Shown piece by piece: positions 1-8,497 of a stretch of 64,000 bases of DNA. The stretch's first letter is position 1; each line of letters opens with the position of its first letter. The translations under genes were made by a program, and so were the position numbers. Below the pieces are notes generated by a model, which had not been told where the DNA came from, made no database searches, and was given only the letters and a program-made list of their open reading frames with translations. The DNA is from Candidatus Kapaibacterium sp. GTDB lineage: Bacteria > Bacteroidota > Ignavibacteria > Kapaibacteriales > NICIL-2. The stretch lies in assembly GCA_025055755.1 (NCBI GenBank), contig JANWWF010000003.1, forward strand, positions 40,014-104,013, written 5' to 3'.

Positions 1-320
1 ACGAGTCGCTCAAGCATAGCGGCGAGCTTCCGATCATTGGCGTCAACACGTTCCTGTCGAAAGACGGCTCGCCAACGGTTATCCCACAAGAGGTTATTCG
101 CTCTACCCCTGAAGAGAAAGAACAACAAATAGCTAATCTCGAAGCCTTCTGGCGCCGCAATGCGGAGCGAGCTGAGCCAGCCCTCAAGCGGTTGAAAGAC
201 ACGGCACGACGAGGTGAAAACATCTTCGAGGCACTAATGGATGTGTGCAAAGTCTGCTCCCTTGGGCAAATGACCCATGCGCTTTACCAAGTGGGCGGAC
301 AGTACCGGCGGAATATGTGA
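1..320 (+). CDS. icmF: IcmF-like acyl-CoA mutase, C-terminal fragment
   Basis: This is the last 105 codons of a gene cut by the left edge; the reading frame starts at base 3. The C-terminus ends in VGGQYRRNM, preceded by [11 protein letters not shown], and an upstream stretch reads [13 protein letters not shown]. These are the terminal signatures I know from the fused isobutyryl-CoA mutase/GTPase (IcmF) and related adenosylcobalamin-dependent acyl-CoA mutases, which rearrange branched to linear acyl-CoA. The B12-binding, GTPase and catalytic domains lie outside the window, so IcmF cannot be separated from a methylmalonyl-CoA mutase large subunit here. The stop is 25 nt before the next start, so co-transcription with rarA is likely. 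Confidence 0.75.
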   Translation, partial: ESLKHSGELPIIGVNTFLSKDGSPTVIPQEVIRSTPEEKEQQIANLEAFWRRNAERAEPALKRLKDTARRGENIFEALMDVCKVCSLGQMTHALYQVGGQYRRNM

Positions 321-345
321 CAACACCCGTTTTCATGTGGCTTCA

Positions 346-1722
346 ATGGAACTGCCCCCCTCGTCGTTAAGCCTTTTCGATGCCGAGACTCCCCCATCGG
401 TGCAAAGCGGAGATTATCGCCCTCTTGCTGCTCGCATCCGTCCGCAAACGCTCGATGACTTCGTTGGTCAAGAGCATGTTCTCGGACCGGGAACGCCTCT
501 TCGCCGAGCGATCGAGCAGGATACTGTTCCTTCCCTCATTCTCTGGGGACCGCCGGGCAGTGGCAAAACAACCCTTGCGTGGATCATTGCGCAAACTACC
601 CGATCGCATTTTGTCCCTTTGAGCGCTGTCAGTAGCGGTGTTGCCCAGCTCCGAAGCATTGTCGAGGAGGCAATAGCACGGCGGCAGCGCACTCGGCAAC
701 GGACAATTGTGTTCGTCGATGAAATTCACCGATGGAATAAAAGTCAACAAGACGCCGTCCTGCCGTATGTGGAGGATGGCACAATTGTTCTCATTGGAGC
801 AACAACAGAGAATCCCTCGTTCGAGGTCAACGCTGCGCTCCTTTCCCGCAGCCAGGTTGTTGTCCTTCGTGCGCTTGAGCGTGTGCATCTACAACGCATT
901 CTCGACCGTGCACTCTGCCATCAAGAGGGATTGGCAACGTTCAACGTTGTACTGACAGACGAAGCATGCGCCTACTTGCTGACATTTGCTAATGGCGACG
1001 CCCGACGGATGCTCAACACACTTGAACTTGCAGCTCACACAACTCTTCCGAATGCAGAGGGCAAGCGCGTTCTCGATCGCGCTGCTATAGAGCATGCCAC
1101 ACAAAAGCGATGGCTCCACTACGACCGTGCTGGGGAAGAGCATTACACGATCATTTCTGCGCTCCACAAGTCCATTCGTGACTCTGACCCCGACGGATCG
1201 CTCTACTGGCTTGGTCGTATGCTCGAAGCAGGAGAAGATCCGCTCTACATTGCCCGCCGCTTAATTCGCATCGCAACCGAAGATATTGGGCTTGCCGATC
1301 CTCATGCCCTTCCCCTTTGTGTTGCTGCTCAGCAGGCTGTCCACTTTGTTGGCATGCCTGAGGGAAATTTAGCGCTGGCAGAAGCGGTCGTTTACCTGGC
1401 CTTAGCACCCAAAAGCAACGCGCTCTACACTGCCTATACTGCAGTCCAACAGGACATCGAGCAGACGATGAATCAGCCTGTCCCCCTTCATTTGCGTAAT
1501 GCACCAACCCCTCTGACTAAGCAGCTCGGTTACGGCACTGGATACCAGTATGCTCATGACTACGAGAATGCCCTTGTCGAACAAGAACATCTACCTCCCC
1601 CGCTGCAAGGGCGGCGCTACTGGTGTCCAAGCGACCGAGGATTCGAGGCAGAACTACGGAAGCGAATGGAAGAGTGGGAAAAGCTCCGCCGCCAGTCACG
1701 CCCTTTGTCGCCTCCGCCCTAA
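346..1722 (+). CDS. rarA: Replication-associated recombination protein A (RarA/MgsA, AAA+ ATPase)
   Basis: A 458-residue AAA+ ATPase of the RarA/MgsA/Mgs1 family, which acts at stalled replication forks. Walker [11 protein letters not shown] is at about residues 67-76 and Walker B VFVDEIHR at 122-129. The sensor segment [19 protein letters not shown] is diagnostic of RarA among clamp-loader-like ATPases. The C-terminal half carries the tetramerisation region with EDIGLADP and the late HLRNAPT motif. The open frame extends further upstream, but those 23 codons overlap the upstream gene, so ATG 346 is chosen; length is then normal for the family. No strong Shine-Dalgarno sequence precedes it. 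It converges on the EnvC-like gene with no intervening base. Confidence 0.93.
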   Translation: MELPPSSLSLFDAETPPSVQSGDYRPLAARIRPQTLDDFVGQEHVLGPGTPLRRAIEQDTVPSLILWGPPGSGKTTLAWIIAQTTRSHFVPLSAVSSGVAQLRSIVEEAIARRQRTRQRTIVFVDEIHRWNKSQQDAVLPYVEDGTIVLIGATTENPSFEVNAALLSRSQVVVLRALERVHLQRILDRALCHQEGLATFNVVLTDEACAYLLTFANGDARRMLNTLELAAHTTLPNAEGKRVLDRAAIEHATQKRWLHYDRAGEEHYTIISALHKSIRDSDPDGSLYWLGRMLEAGEDPLYIARRLIRIATEDIGLADPHALPLCVAAQQAVHFVGMPEGNLALAEAVVYLALAPKSNALYTAYTAVQQDIEQTMNQPVPLHLRNAPTPLTKQLGYGTGYQYAHDYENALVEQEHLPPPLQGRRYWCPSDRGFEAELRKRMEEWEKLRRQSRPLSPPP

Positions 1723-2850
1723 CTATCGAAGGACGAAGGTTGGATCGAGCCTCTCTTTCCCACGCCATAGTTCGAAGTGCACAAATGCCCCGCTAAGGGA
1801 TTCTCCACTTGTTCCGATTGGCTGCCCAGCGCTAACCTGCATTCCTGACCGCACGGCTGCATGCTCGAGATTGCCATAGACCGTACGCACACTATTGCTA
1901 TGTTCGATGATAACGACGGTGTTCATGGCGGGCAACCACTGCACCGACATAACACGCCCTGCTGCAGCAGCTCGTACAGACGTTCCTGCTGGAACAGCAA
2001 TATCCACACCGGGATTGTATGCTTTCACTCCGGTAAGCGGATGGCGATATTCGCCATACCCCCGCAGTATTGCGCCCTGGACTGGTGGTATTAGCACCGG
2101 CAGAGAAGCTGTATTTCCACCCCCAGACTTCGGCATCGCTTTGCCGCTCATTCGTTCGATGGTACGCTCAATCGCTTCGATGCTCTGGCGTAGTTTATTG
2201 AGCTCCTGCTCGGCAGCGCGACGATCGCGTCGCAGTTTTTCCAACAGCGTAGCCCGGAGCGCCAGCAACCGTTCAAGTCGCTGCTGCTCCTGTTTTTGTT
2301 TTGCCACAAGCGCTTCCCGTGCAACACGCCATGCCCGCACCTGCGCCAAGACACGATCGGTACTGTCACGTTGCTGTCGAGCCGATCGCAACCGTGACTG
2401 CAGTTGGCGTGCCGCTATCGCAGCTACTGCTGTATCTACTGTTGCATCCTCCTCTGACTCTGCTCCTACAAGGAGCACAATTAGTCGCTCCAGCCGTGCC
2501 AGTTCACGGTCATACGCTGCACCGTAGTACCCACGCTCCTGCTGGAGAGCACGCTCGCGTTCTGTCAACGCATGGACCTGTTCTTCCAAAAGTCGCAACA
2601 AGCGACGCTGTCGCTCTACCAAGTCCTGAAGTTGTTGAATAGCCCGCAGTGTTGCCTGCTCTCGCTGCAAAAGCTGGTTTAGTTGCCGCTGGCGTTGTTC
2701 AATGCCCCGTTGCAATTCAACAAGTTCACGCTGACGTGCAGTAAGTTCAGTCCGTTGCGGCGATGCAGCGTTGGCTTTCTTTTTTTGCTCCCCTTTTGCT
2801 GGCGCAATGCAAACAAGAGCGACTACCAAGACCCATACATGCATGCCCAT
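1723..2850 (-). CDS. EnvC-like murein hydrolase activator (coiled coil plus degenerate LytM/M23 domain)
   Basis: A 375-residue exported protein. An N-terminal hydrophobic stretch (about 4-19) looks like a signal peptide. Residues about 32-235 are a long Gln/Arg/Glu-rich coiled coil, and 255-372 form a LytM/M23-type domain. This is the architecture of EnvC, which activates septal amidases. Three positions argue against catalysis. The first zinc-ligand His of the HxxxD motif is Asn279 (AYNPGVDI), Asp283 is kept, and the HxH motif is FVH (356-358). An activating, non-hydrolytic role is therefore the better inference. It starts 3 nt after the murA stop, so the two wall genes are probably co-transcribed. 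Confidence 0.85.
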   Translation of the reverse strand: MGMHVWVLVVALVCIAPAKGEQKKKANAASPQRTELTARQRELVELQRGIEQRQRQLNQLLQREQATLRAIQQLQDLVERQRRLLRLLEEQVHALTERERALQQERGYYGAAYDRELARLERLIVLLVGAESEEDATVDTAVAAIAARQLQSRLRSARQQRDSTDRVLAQVRAWRVAREALVAKQKQEQQRLERLLALRATLLEKLRRDRRAAEQELNKLRQSIEAIERTIERMSGKAMPKSGGGNTASLPVLIPPVQGAILRGYGEYRHPLTGVKAYNPGVDIAVPAGTSVRAAAAGRVMSVQWLPAMNTVVIIEHSNSVRTVYGNLEHAAVRSGMQVSAGQPIGTSGESLSGAFVHFELWRGKERLDPTFVLR

Positions 2851-2853
2851 TGG

Positions 2854-4122
2854 TCAAAATTCATCGGTTTGTACCCGTTCTATCTGTGCCCCAAGTTGAC
2901 GGAGCCGTACCTCCATGCGCTCGTAGCCTCGATCGAGATGATAAATCCGGAGGACTTCAGTACGCCCTTCGGCCACAAGACCCGCAAGCACAAGCGATGC
3001 GCTTGCGCGAAGATCACTTGACATCACTGTTGCACCTTGCAGGCGTGATCCTCCGTGCACGATAGCGGTATTGTCCACAACCTCGACATGAGCCCCTAAC
3101 CGCTGAAGTTCTGGCACATAGCCAAATCGTGTTGGATAGATCGTATCGGTAACGCGTGCAGTGCCATTGACGGTAAGCATCAAAGCTGCCCACTGTGCTT
3201 GAACATCAGTAGGAAAGCCTGGATAAGGCGCAGTGATGACGTCCACTGGACTAAGTTCCCGTTCACATTGTAGCTCGATAGTATTGCCATTGACATCGAG
3301 AGTACAGCCAACCTGTTCAAGTTTATCTAAGACAGTTCCCAAGTGATATGGATTGACTTCCGTCAGCCGCACAGTACCGCGTGTCATTGCTGCGCCAATC
3401 AAAAGAGTCGCAGCCTCGATGCGATCGGGAATATTCTCTATTGTCGCTGCTGGCTCTAAGGCAGGTACACCGTGAATGTGTAACGTCGAAGTCCCAATCC
3501 CTTCAATCTGTGCCCCCATTGCGACAAGCATTCGTGCAAGAGCAGTAACTTCTGGTTCGATTGCTGCATTTGTCAGTATCGTATCGCCTTCGGCTAAAGA
3601 TGCAGCGTAGAGGATGTTGACAGTAGCACCAACGGAGGGAAAGTCCAAATGAATTTTTGCTCCCCGTAAACGCGATGCCCGGGCAATGATATAACCATGC
3701 TCAATTGTTACTTCAGCACCGAGTTTCTCCATTCCCTTCAAGTGCAAGTCCACTGGCCGTGGGCCGAATGCACAGCCGCCAGGAAGCGACACTCGCGCCT
3801 GCCCGTACCGTGCCAGCAGCGGACCAAGCACGTAAATAGAAGCACGCATCTTCTTGACATGCTCGTAAGGTGCTTCAAAGCATGTGATCGAGCGAGTATC
3901 CAGTAACAGCTCTCCGCTGGCATCTAATTCAACATGTGCTCCAAGTGTTGTGAGGAGGCGCGACATTGTCCATACATCGCGCAAATTCGGCGTGCGACGA
4001 ATGCGATGAATGCCGGGGGCCAGTAATGTCGCCGGCATCAGGGCAAGGACAGCATTTTTAGAACCAGCCACGGGAAGGGTTCCGTGGAGTACGCGACCGC
4101 CTTCGATGATAAATTTGTCCAT
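2854..4122 (-). CDS. murA: UDP-N-acetylglucosamine 1-carboxyvinyltransferase
   Basis: MurA transfers enolpyruvate from PEP to UDP-GlcNAc, the first committed step of peptidoglycan synthesis in the cytoplasm. The protein is 422 residues from the chosen ATG at 4122, which gives the canonical MDKFIIEGG opening; nine further in-frame upstream codons look like non-coding leader. The active-site loop LPGGCAFGPRPVDLHLKG contains the catalytic Cys (about residue 117), the fosfomycin-sensitive form. The N-terminal GSKNAVL segment holds the conserved Lys-Asn pair (about 22-23). It is divergent from thpR with a 69-nt gap that should hold both promoters, and is followed directly by the EnvC-like gene. 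Confidence 0.96.
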   Translation of the reverse strand: MDKFIIEGGRVLHGTLPVAGSKNAVLALMPATLLAPGIHRIRRTPNLRDVWTMSRLLTTLGAHVELDASGELLLDTRSITCFEAPYEHVKKMRASIYVLGPLLARYGQARVSLPGGCAFGPRPVDLHLKGMEKLGAEVTIEHGYIIARASRLRGAKIHLDFPSVGATVNILYAASLAEGDTILTNAAIEPEVTALARMLVAMGAQIEGIGTSTLHIHGVPALEPAATIENIPDRIEAATLLIGAAMTRGTVRLTEVNPYHLGTVLDKLEQVGCTLDVNGNTIELQCERELSPVDVITAPYPGFPTDVQAQWAALMLTVNGTARVTDTIYPTRFGYVPELQRLGAHVEVVDNTAIVHGGSRLQGATVMSSDLRASASLVLAGLVAEGRTEVLRIYHLDRGYERMEVRLRQLGAQIERVQTDEF

Positions 4123-4191
4123 TGAGTGCAGCTCAAACCGTAGTAGCACGAAATTACACCGCTGCAGTCAGGATATTTTGCTGAAGCATAT

Positions 4192-4746
4192 ATGCAACCG
4201 AATTGGTTTGTCGCTCTTCGTGCGACAGTTGAACCGCCTGTCGAGTACCCTCCTTTGAAGGACGGCATGCGACTACTTCATCCGGAAGACCTTCACATAA
4301 CCGTTTCATTTTTCGGTTCGCTCAGAGAAGACCCCACTGAACGGCTCAGAGACATACTCCCGGCTATGCACTGTCCACCTTCGACAGCACTTGCTACGAC
4401 GGTACATTTGCTCCCTCGGAAAGAATTTGCCAGTGTGGTTGCGCTTGGCTTTGGGGAAGAAAGCGATCACCTTCGCGCATACATTGCCCAATGGAGAAAT
4501 CAGCTACGCACTCTTGTCGGTCTTCCGCCAGAACAACGACCAATTCTTCCTCATTTAACAATCGTTCGGATGAAACCAACACGTGATCGCCGCCTTATCG
4601 CAGAACGACAGCAGTGGATGCAAGCTCTGGCAGAACGCTTGCCCTTTTCAGTGCACATAAGTGGTGTTGGTCTTTTCACGTGGCAAGAACGCTTTCTCCA
4701 GCATCAACCACGGTACCGAACGACACTACATATCCCCTTCGATTGA
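4192..4746 (+). CDS. thpR: RNA 2',3'-cyclic phosphodiesterase (2H phosphoesterase)
   Basis: A 184-residue 2H phosphoesterase, formerly called 2'-5' RNA ligase. Two HxTx motifs are visible, HITV at 35-38 and HLTI at 121-124, spaced as in ThpR/LigT. The first lies in the typical context HPEDLHITVSFFG. Members open 2',3'-cyclic phosphates on RNA; the physiological substrate here is unknown. The start at 4192 gives the usual short N-terminus (MQPNWFVAL). It is transcribed away from murA and converges with the following unknown gene across 72 nt. Confidence 0.9.
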   Translation: MQPNWFVALRATVEPPVEYPPLKDGMRLLHPEDLHITVSFFGSLREDPTERLRDILPAMHCPPSTALATTVHLLPRKEFASVVALGFGEESDHLRAYIAQWRNQLRTLVGLPPEQRPILPHLTIVRMKPTRDRRLIAERQQWMQALAERLPFSVHISGVGLFTWQERFLQHQPRYRTTLHIPFD

Positions 4747-4818
4747 CGCACGAGTACTGCCTTTTTTAGCATACACACTGCTACCTTTGGTGATTACAAA
4801 CAAGTCTGCCCTCTACAT

Positions 4819-5517
4819 TCATGTGAGCATCCGCATCAGCTTGCGCTTTGTAACTGGCAAGATAGTTTCTGCGTAAGGGAAGTCTAATTCTGTCTCACAA
4901 GAGAAGGTCGCCGGATTAGGCAGGTCAGGATAACTTTCGATGAGCTGGTGCTTGACTGTTTCCGGTGCATACCACACTCCTCGATACTGCAACCGAAGAA
5001 CTTCGGTGGTGCGGAGAGCACGGTAGCGATCTCCTTGCTCCACCAGTTGCGAGGTTGAATAGCGGAGTACATGGAGAGTGTAAGTGCGATGTTCAGGAAT
5101 AAGAACATAGCCTTCGGCGGTGTACATTGGAACAAGCCCAACACTGGTGAGCGTGATGTTTTCTTCGACAAAATCAAACAAGGTTGTACCCTCCTCAATC
5201 GCTTTTGCGAGCAAAGGGAGCGCCCACGCGATAAGTTCAAAAACCTGTTCAAGATGTGGCGTGTGTAGTACTGCATCTGCTTCCGACGTCTCTGCAGGAG
5301 GAAGTAGAGGAATATGCTCCGAGGCAGCCAACTGCTCACGTTCATGCAGAATTTGTTCCAGGGCACGGTAGAGCGAAATCAATTCACCCAAGGCAGGATA
5401 AATCTGATTACGGCGAAACTGCATGATGGTGCTATCAATTGCTGCACGAATTTCATACTGTCGGCGTTCGATGTCGTCGAACGGGCGAGTGAACAGCTCC
5501 AAGGAGAGTTTGTTCAT
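4819..5517 (-). CDS. Uncharacterised 232-residue protein
   Basis: I do not recognise a family. The start at 5517 (MNKLSLELFTRPFDD) is preferred over a further upstream ATG because the extra 29 residues are Cys- and Ala-rich and look like leader. The protein is acidic, has no signal peptide or membrane segment, and is predicted to be mostly helical in residues 15-75 (a run rich in Glu, Arg and Leu), with a mixed C-terminal half. The C-terminal half is rich in aromatic residues and has LHVLRYSTSQLVEQGDRYRA, which may be a beta-rich domain. It stands alone between thpR and mraY. Coding quality and length support a real cytoplasmic protein; no function is proposed. Confidence 0.7.
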   Translation of the reverse strand: MNKLSLELFTRPFDDIERRQYEIRAAIDSTIMQFRRNQIYPALGELISLYRALEQILHEREQLAASEHIPLLPPAETSEADAVLHTPHLEQVFELIAWALPLLAKAIEEGTTLFDFVEENITLTSVGLVPMYTAEGYVLIPEHRTYTLHVLRYSTSQLVEQGDRYRALRTTEVLRLQYRGVWYAPETVKHQLIESYPDLPNPATFSCETELDFPYAETILPVTKRKLMRMLT

Positions 5518-5740
5518 AGCATTATCTCCATCGGATGTGAACAACCGTCCACACACAAACATATCGGCAGAGCATGCAAGAACAATAGCACTCGCAGTCT
5601 GCAAGTGCTGCTACTGAAGTATGGGCACATGTGTTCCCTCTCGGCAGCTGATGACGTGTATATTCGCGCCCGTCACGATGCGGTATCCTACCGCCAACGA
5701 CTCTGCTTTAACCTGAATCTTTCGAATAAGCATCCGAGCA

Positions 5741-6871
5741 ATGTTATACGAGCTGCTTCTATGGATTGACCGTACTTTTGGTCCTCCTGGCTTTGGAGTG
5801 TTTCGATATGTGACATTTCGTGCTGCCGCTGCTGCAATTACTGCTTTGAGCTTGAGCTTCCTTGTAGGGCCACGATTGATTCGGGTACTGAAGCGACGTC
5901 AGATCGGGGAACAAATGAAAGCAGAGCTGGCAGCCACCGGCAACCATGCAACTAAAGCAGGTACCCCAACGATGGGAGGGCTTATAATCCTGCTGGCGGT
6001 CATAGTCCCTACCCTCCTATGGGCACCTGTTGCGAATGCATATATCTGGACTATTGTACTTGTTACACTCTGGATGGGTGCCGTCGGATTTCTCGACGAT
6101 TACTTGAAAGTCATCCGCAAACTCCCCCATGGCCTCATTGCACGCTACAAACTGGTAGGACAGGTCATCGCTGGTCTTGCTGTTGGATGTACCATCTACT
6201 TTTTCCCCGAGATATTCAGCTCTACCTATGCCAGCGTTAAGACACTCACTACCGTACCGTTTGCAAAGCATGTCAACTTTGATTGGGGTATCTTCTACAT
6301 CCCAATGGTCATCTTCGTCCTAACAGCAACCTCTAATGCTGTCAATCTCACCGACGGGCTCGATGGGCTTGCCATCGGTACTGTTGGCATTGCAGCATTT
6401 GCTCTTGCATTGATTGCGTACATCAGCGGCAATGCAGTGTTCGCGCAGTATCTGACAATCATGCACCTACGAGGCGCAGATGAACTCACCATTTTCGCTT
6501 CTGCACTTGTGGGAGCAGCACTTGGCTTCTTATGGTTCAATGCATATCCTGCGCAGGTATTCATGGGGGATACCGGTTCATTGGCTCTTGGAGGTGCAAT
6601 TGGAGGACTATGCGTGCTTATCAAGAAAGAGTTTCTCCTTCCTATCCTTGGGGGAATTTTCTTTGCCGAGACACTCTCGGTGATCATACAGGTCACATAC
6701 TTCAAATACACAAAGCGCCGCTATGGCGAAGGACGACGAATTTTTCGAATGGCTCCACTTCATCACCACTTTGAGCGCTGTGGCTGGCATGAGGCAAAGG
6801 TTGTCACACGCTTTTATATCATTGCAGTCATTCTTGCCATCATTACAATGGCAACATTCAAAGTCCGATAG
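5741..6871 (+). CDS. mraY: Phospho-N-acetylmuramoyl-pentapeptide transferase
   Basis: MraY makes lipid I from undecaprenyl phosphate and UDP-MurNAc-pentapeptide at the inner membrane. The protein is 376 residues with about ten hydrophobic segments. Recognisable landmarks are GTPTMGG near residue 74, the acidic pair in FLDDYLKV, NAVNLTDGLDGLA, QVFMGDTGSLALGG, and the terminal PLHHHFE. The gene is apart from other division/wall (dcw) genes: murF is about 32 kb away and murA is 1.6 kb upstream on the other strand. It opens MLYELLLWIDRTFG, the usual start. A 284-nt gap follows. Confidence 0.97.
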   Translation: MLYELLLWIDRTFGPPGFGVFRYVTFRAAAAAITALSLSFLVGPRLIRVLKRRQIGEQMKAELAATGNHATKAGTPTMGGLIILLAVIVPTLLWAPVANAYIWTIVLVTLWMGAVGFLDDYLKVIRKLPHGLIARYKLVGQVIAGLAVGCTIYFFPEIFSSTYASVKTLTTVPFAKHVNFDWGIFYIPMVIFVLTATSNAVNLTDGLDGLAIGTVGIAAFALALIAYISGNAVFAQYLTIMHLRGADELTIFASALVGAALGFLWFNAYPAQVFMGDTGSLALGGAIGGLCVLIKKEFLLPILGGIFFAETLSVIIQVTYFKYTKRRYGEGRRIFRMAPLHHHFERCGWHEAKVVTRFYIIAVILAIITMATFKVR

Positions 6872-7082
6872 GGCAACGGGAGCACTCAGAAGTCCAGTTC
6901 TTCTTCCACCTACAAATGGCCACAATACCTTCCACCGCTGACTACGTTGCTGATTCATGGCAACTCATTACTCTCAGCATTGCTCTGCTGCGGTGCAATA
7001 GTTTCACCGACTGACTGCACTACAAGCATTGTTTCCCCTCGATTCCTATCACAAGCTTTTCGTAAACAATGCAAAATTTCTC
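6872..7082. other. Non-coding gap after mraY
   Basis: Together with the promoter that follows, 284 nt separate mraY from the next start. I see no convincing gene. A weak 5-bp inverted repeat (gttgc...gcaac) lies near 6949-6962. Two direct copies of TGCAAAATT begin at 7070 and 7084, so the second overlaps the predicted promoter. Confidence 0.5.
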
Positions 7083-7111
7083 TTGCAAAATTGTCTTTCA
7101 TTTTGTAGTAT
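7083..7111 (+). promoter_or_regulatory. Predicted promoter of the Lys/Ala-rich protein gene
   Basis: A sigma-70-like pair: -35 TTGCAA (7083-7088), a 17-nt spacer and -10 TAGTAT (7106-7111), 44 nt upstream of the ATG. Each hexamer matches consensus at four of six bases. The repeat TGCAAAATT at 7070 and 7084 overlaps the -35 region and could be an operator. This is inference from spacing and position. Confidence 0.45.
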
Positions 7112-7155
7112 TGCAACGCATTTTGTTTGTATCACTTTAGTACAAAGAGGTCGCT

Positions 7156-7305
7156 ATGGCAACTGCCAAGAAAGCAGCGGCGAAGAAGCCGGCAAAGAAG
7201 GCAGCAGCGAAGAAAGCTGCAGCAAAGAAAGCCGCAGCAAAGAAAGCACCGGCAAAGAAAGCCGCAGCAAAGAAAGCAGCGCCAGCGAAAAAAGCTGCAA
7301 GCTAA
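7156..7305 (+). CDS. Lys/Ala-rich histone H1-like small protein
   Basis: A 49-residue protein made almost entirely of AAAKK-type pentads: after MATAKK, blocks of two or three Ala (sometimes Pro-Ala) alternate with Lys-Lys pairs up to the terminal AAS. This composition matches bacterial histone-H1-like or Hc1-type tails that bind DNA nonspecifically through positive charge. The ATG is preceded by AAAGAGG at a sensible distance. A predicted promoter lies upstream and a strong terminator 19 nt downstream, so this is a monocistronic unit. Low complexity makes homology assignment weak. A nucleoid or RNA-binding role is inferred from composition only. Confidence 0.8.
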   Translation: MATAKKAAAKKPAKKAAAKKAAAKKAAAKKAPAKKAAAKKAAPAKKAAS

Positions 7306-7324
7306 CTTTCGCTGGAAGCACTGG

Positions 7325-7367
7325 GCAGAAGGCTCTCACCACACTGTGAGAGCCTTCTGCATTTTGA
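7325..7367 (+). terminator. Intrinsic terminator after the Lys/Ala-rich gene
   Basis: A perfect 15-bp stem (7325-7339 with 7346-7360), a six-base loop, then an ATTTTGATTT tract. It lies 19 nt after the stop codon. Confidence 0.85.
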
Positions 7368-7612
7368 TTTACAAGACATGCTTTCTATATGTGCACAAAT
7401 GCTCTCACTGTTCCCCTCCACGCTTCATTACCACCGAGGTATTCTCTAAAACCTGCATACAGTACACCGAAGAGCACAACTACTCCCTTATCAGCAATGC
7501 TGGCACAGCATGGAACCTTGGTGCTCTTCAGCATGCCCCAGAAATAGCACTTACATGCTCCAAGTGAACATAGCGCTATATTCGCACCACACATTGACTG
7601 CAATACCAATCC
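7368..7612. other. Gap with no supported gene
   Basis: 245 nt between the terminator and the next start. Short open frames cross it on both strands, but none has a ribosome-binding site, a recognisable sequence or a consistent codon pattern. I see no hairpin or promoter I would defend. Confidence 0.4.
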
Positions 7613-8497
7613 ATGGCAACAACGGGCGAACGGTTTCTGATCTACGGTGATCTGGCCGCTCTTGTCGAAGGCGCAGAGTTGCTCGAGCGTCACGGCGAGC
7701 ACTTTCTTCTACTTGACCCCGCCATCAGCAATAGAAAAGCACTGAGTCACGCACTACAGAGCTACAATCGCTGGTACACGAGCAGCACGACAAACAACTC
7801 TTCCTTAGCACGCTTTGAGGAACGTTTCATCTTTCATCCCGCTGACATTCTAGGGGAAGAACCTCCAACAGTCATCATTGGCTTATCGCTTGCTCCAATA
7901 GAGCACCAGCTCCCCCACTGGCAACATATCAAAGAGATTGCTCCTGATGCACAGTGGATAATCTCCACACTTGCCTTCACAGCAACTGCAGTGTCACATG
8001 CGCTATCAACCCCTGCAGTCATCGGTTTCAACGGTATGCCTGGATGGACAGTCCTGGGCAGTGTTGAGCTGACCTGTGCACTTGGCTGCCCTGTGGAAGT
8101 GCTCAAACGCACACAAGAACTCTTGGCATCTCTTGGCATTACTACTGAACATGTCGAAGACCGCATAGGGCTTGTACTGCCCCGCATCCTCACAATGCTC
8201 ATCAATGAAGCAGCATTTGCAGTGATGGAACGCATTGCTTCTCCCGCCGACATTGACCGTGCCGTCAAGCTTGGCGTTAATTATCCTCACGGCTTGTTGG
8301 AATGGGCCGATCGTCTGGGATTAGAACGCATCGTGCGTATCCTTGATGCCCTTTATGAAGAATACCGGGAACCGCGTTACCGAGCATGTCCACTTTTGCG
8401 TCAGTATGTCCGCGCACAGTGGACTGGAGTAGATCGTGGGAAAGGGTTCTTCACCTACCAATCTGCATACAATGCGGCCACGGATAGCCCTGCTTGA
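7613..8497 (+). CDS. 3-hydroxyacyl-CoA dehydrogenase-like protein lacking a recognisable NAD-binding motif
   Basis: A 294-residue protein. Residues about 175-290 closely resemble the C-terminal dimerisation/substrate domain of 3-hydroxybutyryl-CoA dehydrogenases: DRIGLVLPRI, NEAAFAVME, ASPADIDRAVKLGVNYPHG, and a closing GVDRGKGFFTY. The first 100 residues sit where the Rossmann fold belongs, yet no GxGxxG is visible; the opening is FLIYGDLAALVEGAELL. Residues about 80-150 keep the family pattern, including AFNGMPGW-like sequence (IGFNGMPGW). It may be a non-NAD paralogue or a regulatory or structural homologue. The next gene overlaps its end by 26 nt, so the two are probably translated together. 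Confidence 0.75.
   Translation: MATTGERFLIYGDLAALVEGAELLERHGEHFLLLDPAISNRKALSHALQSYNRWYTSSTTNNSSLARFEERFIFHPADILGEEPPTVIIGLSLAPIEHQLPHWQHIKEIAPDAQWIISTLAFTATAVSHALSTPAVIGFNGMPGWTVLGSVELTCALGCPVEVLKRTQELLASLGITTEHVEDRIGLVLPRILTMLINEAAFAVMERIASPADIDRAVKLGVNYPHGLLEWADRLGLERIVRILDALYEEYREPRYRACPLLRQYVRAQWTGVDRGKGFFTYQSAYNAATDSPA

Noticed and set aside
367..888. Long minus-strand frame (173 codons) inside rarA
   Set aside because: It lies wholly opposite a well-supported AAA+ gene, is Cys- and Ser-rich without a recognisable motif, and has no ribosome-binding site.
7385..7702. Minus-strand 105-codon frame crossing the gap after the Lys/Ala-rich gene
   Set aside because: Half of it overlaps the start of the dehydrogenase-like gene; no motif, no ribosome site and Cys-rich composition typical of shadow frames.
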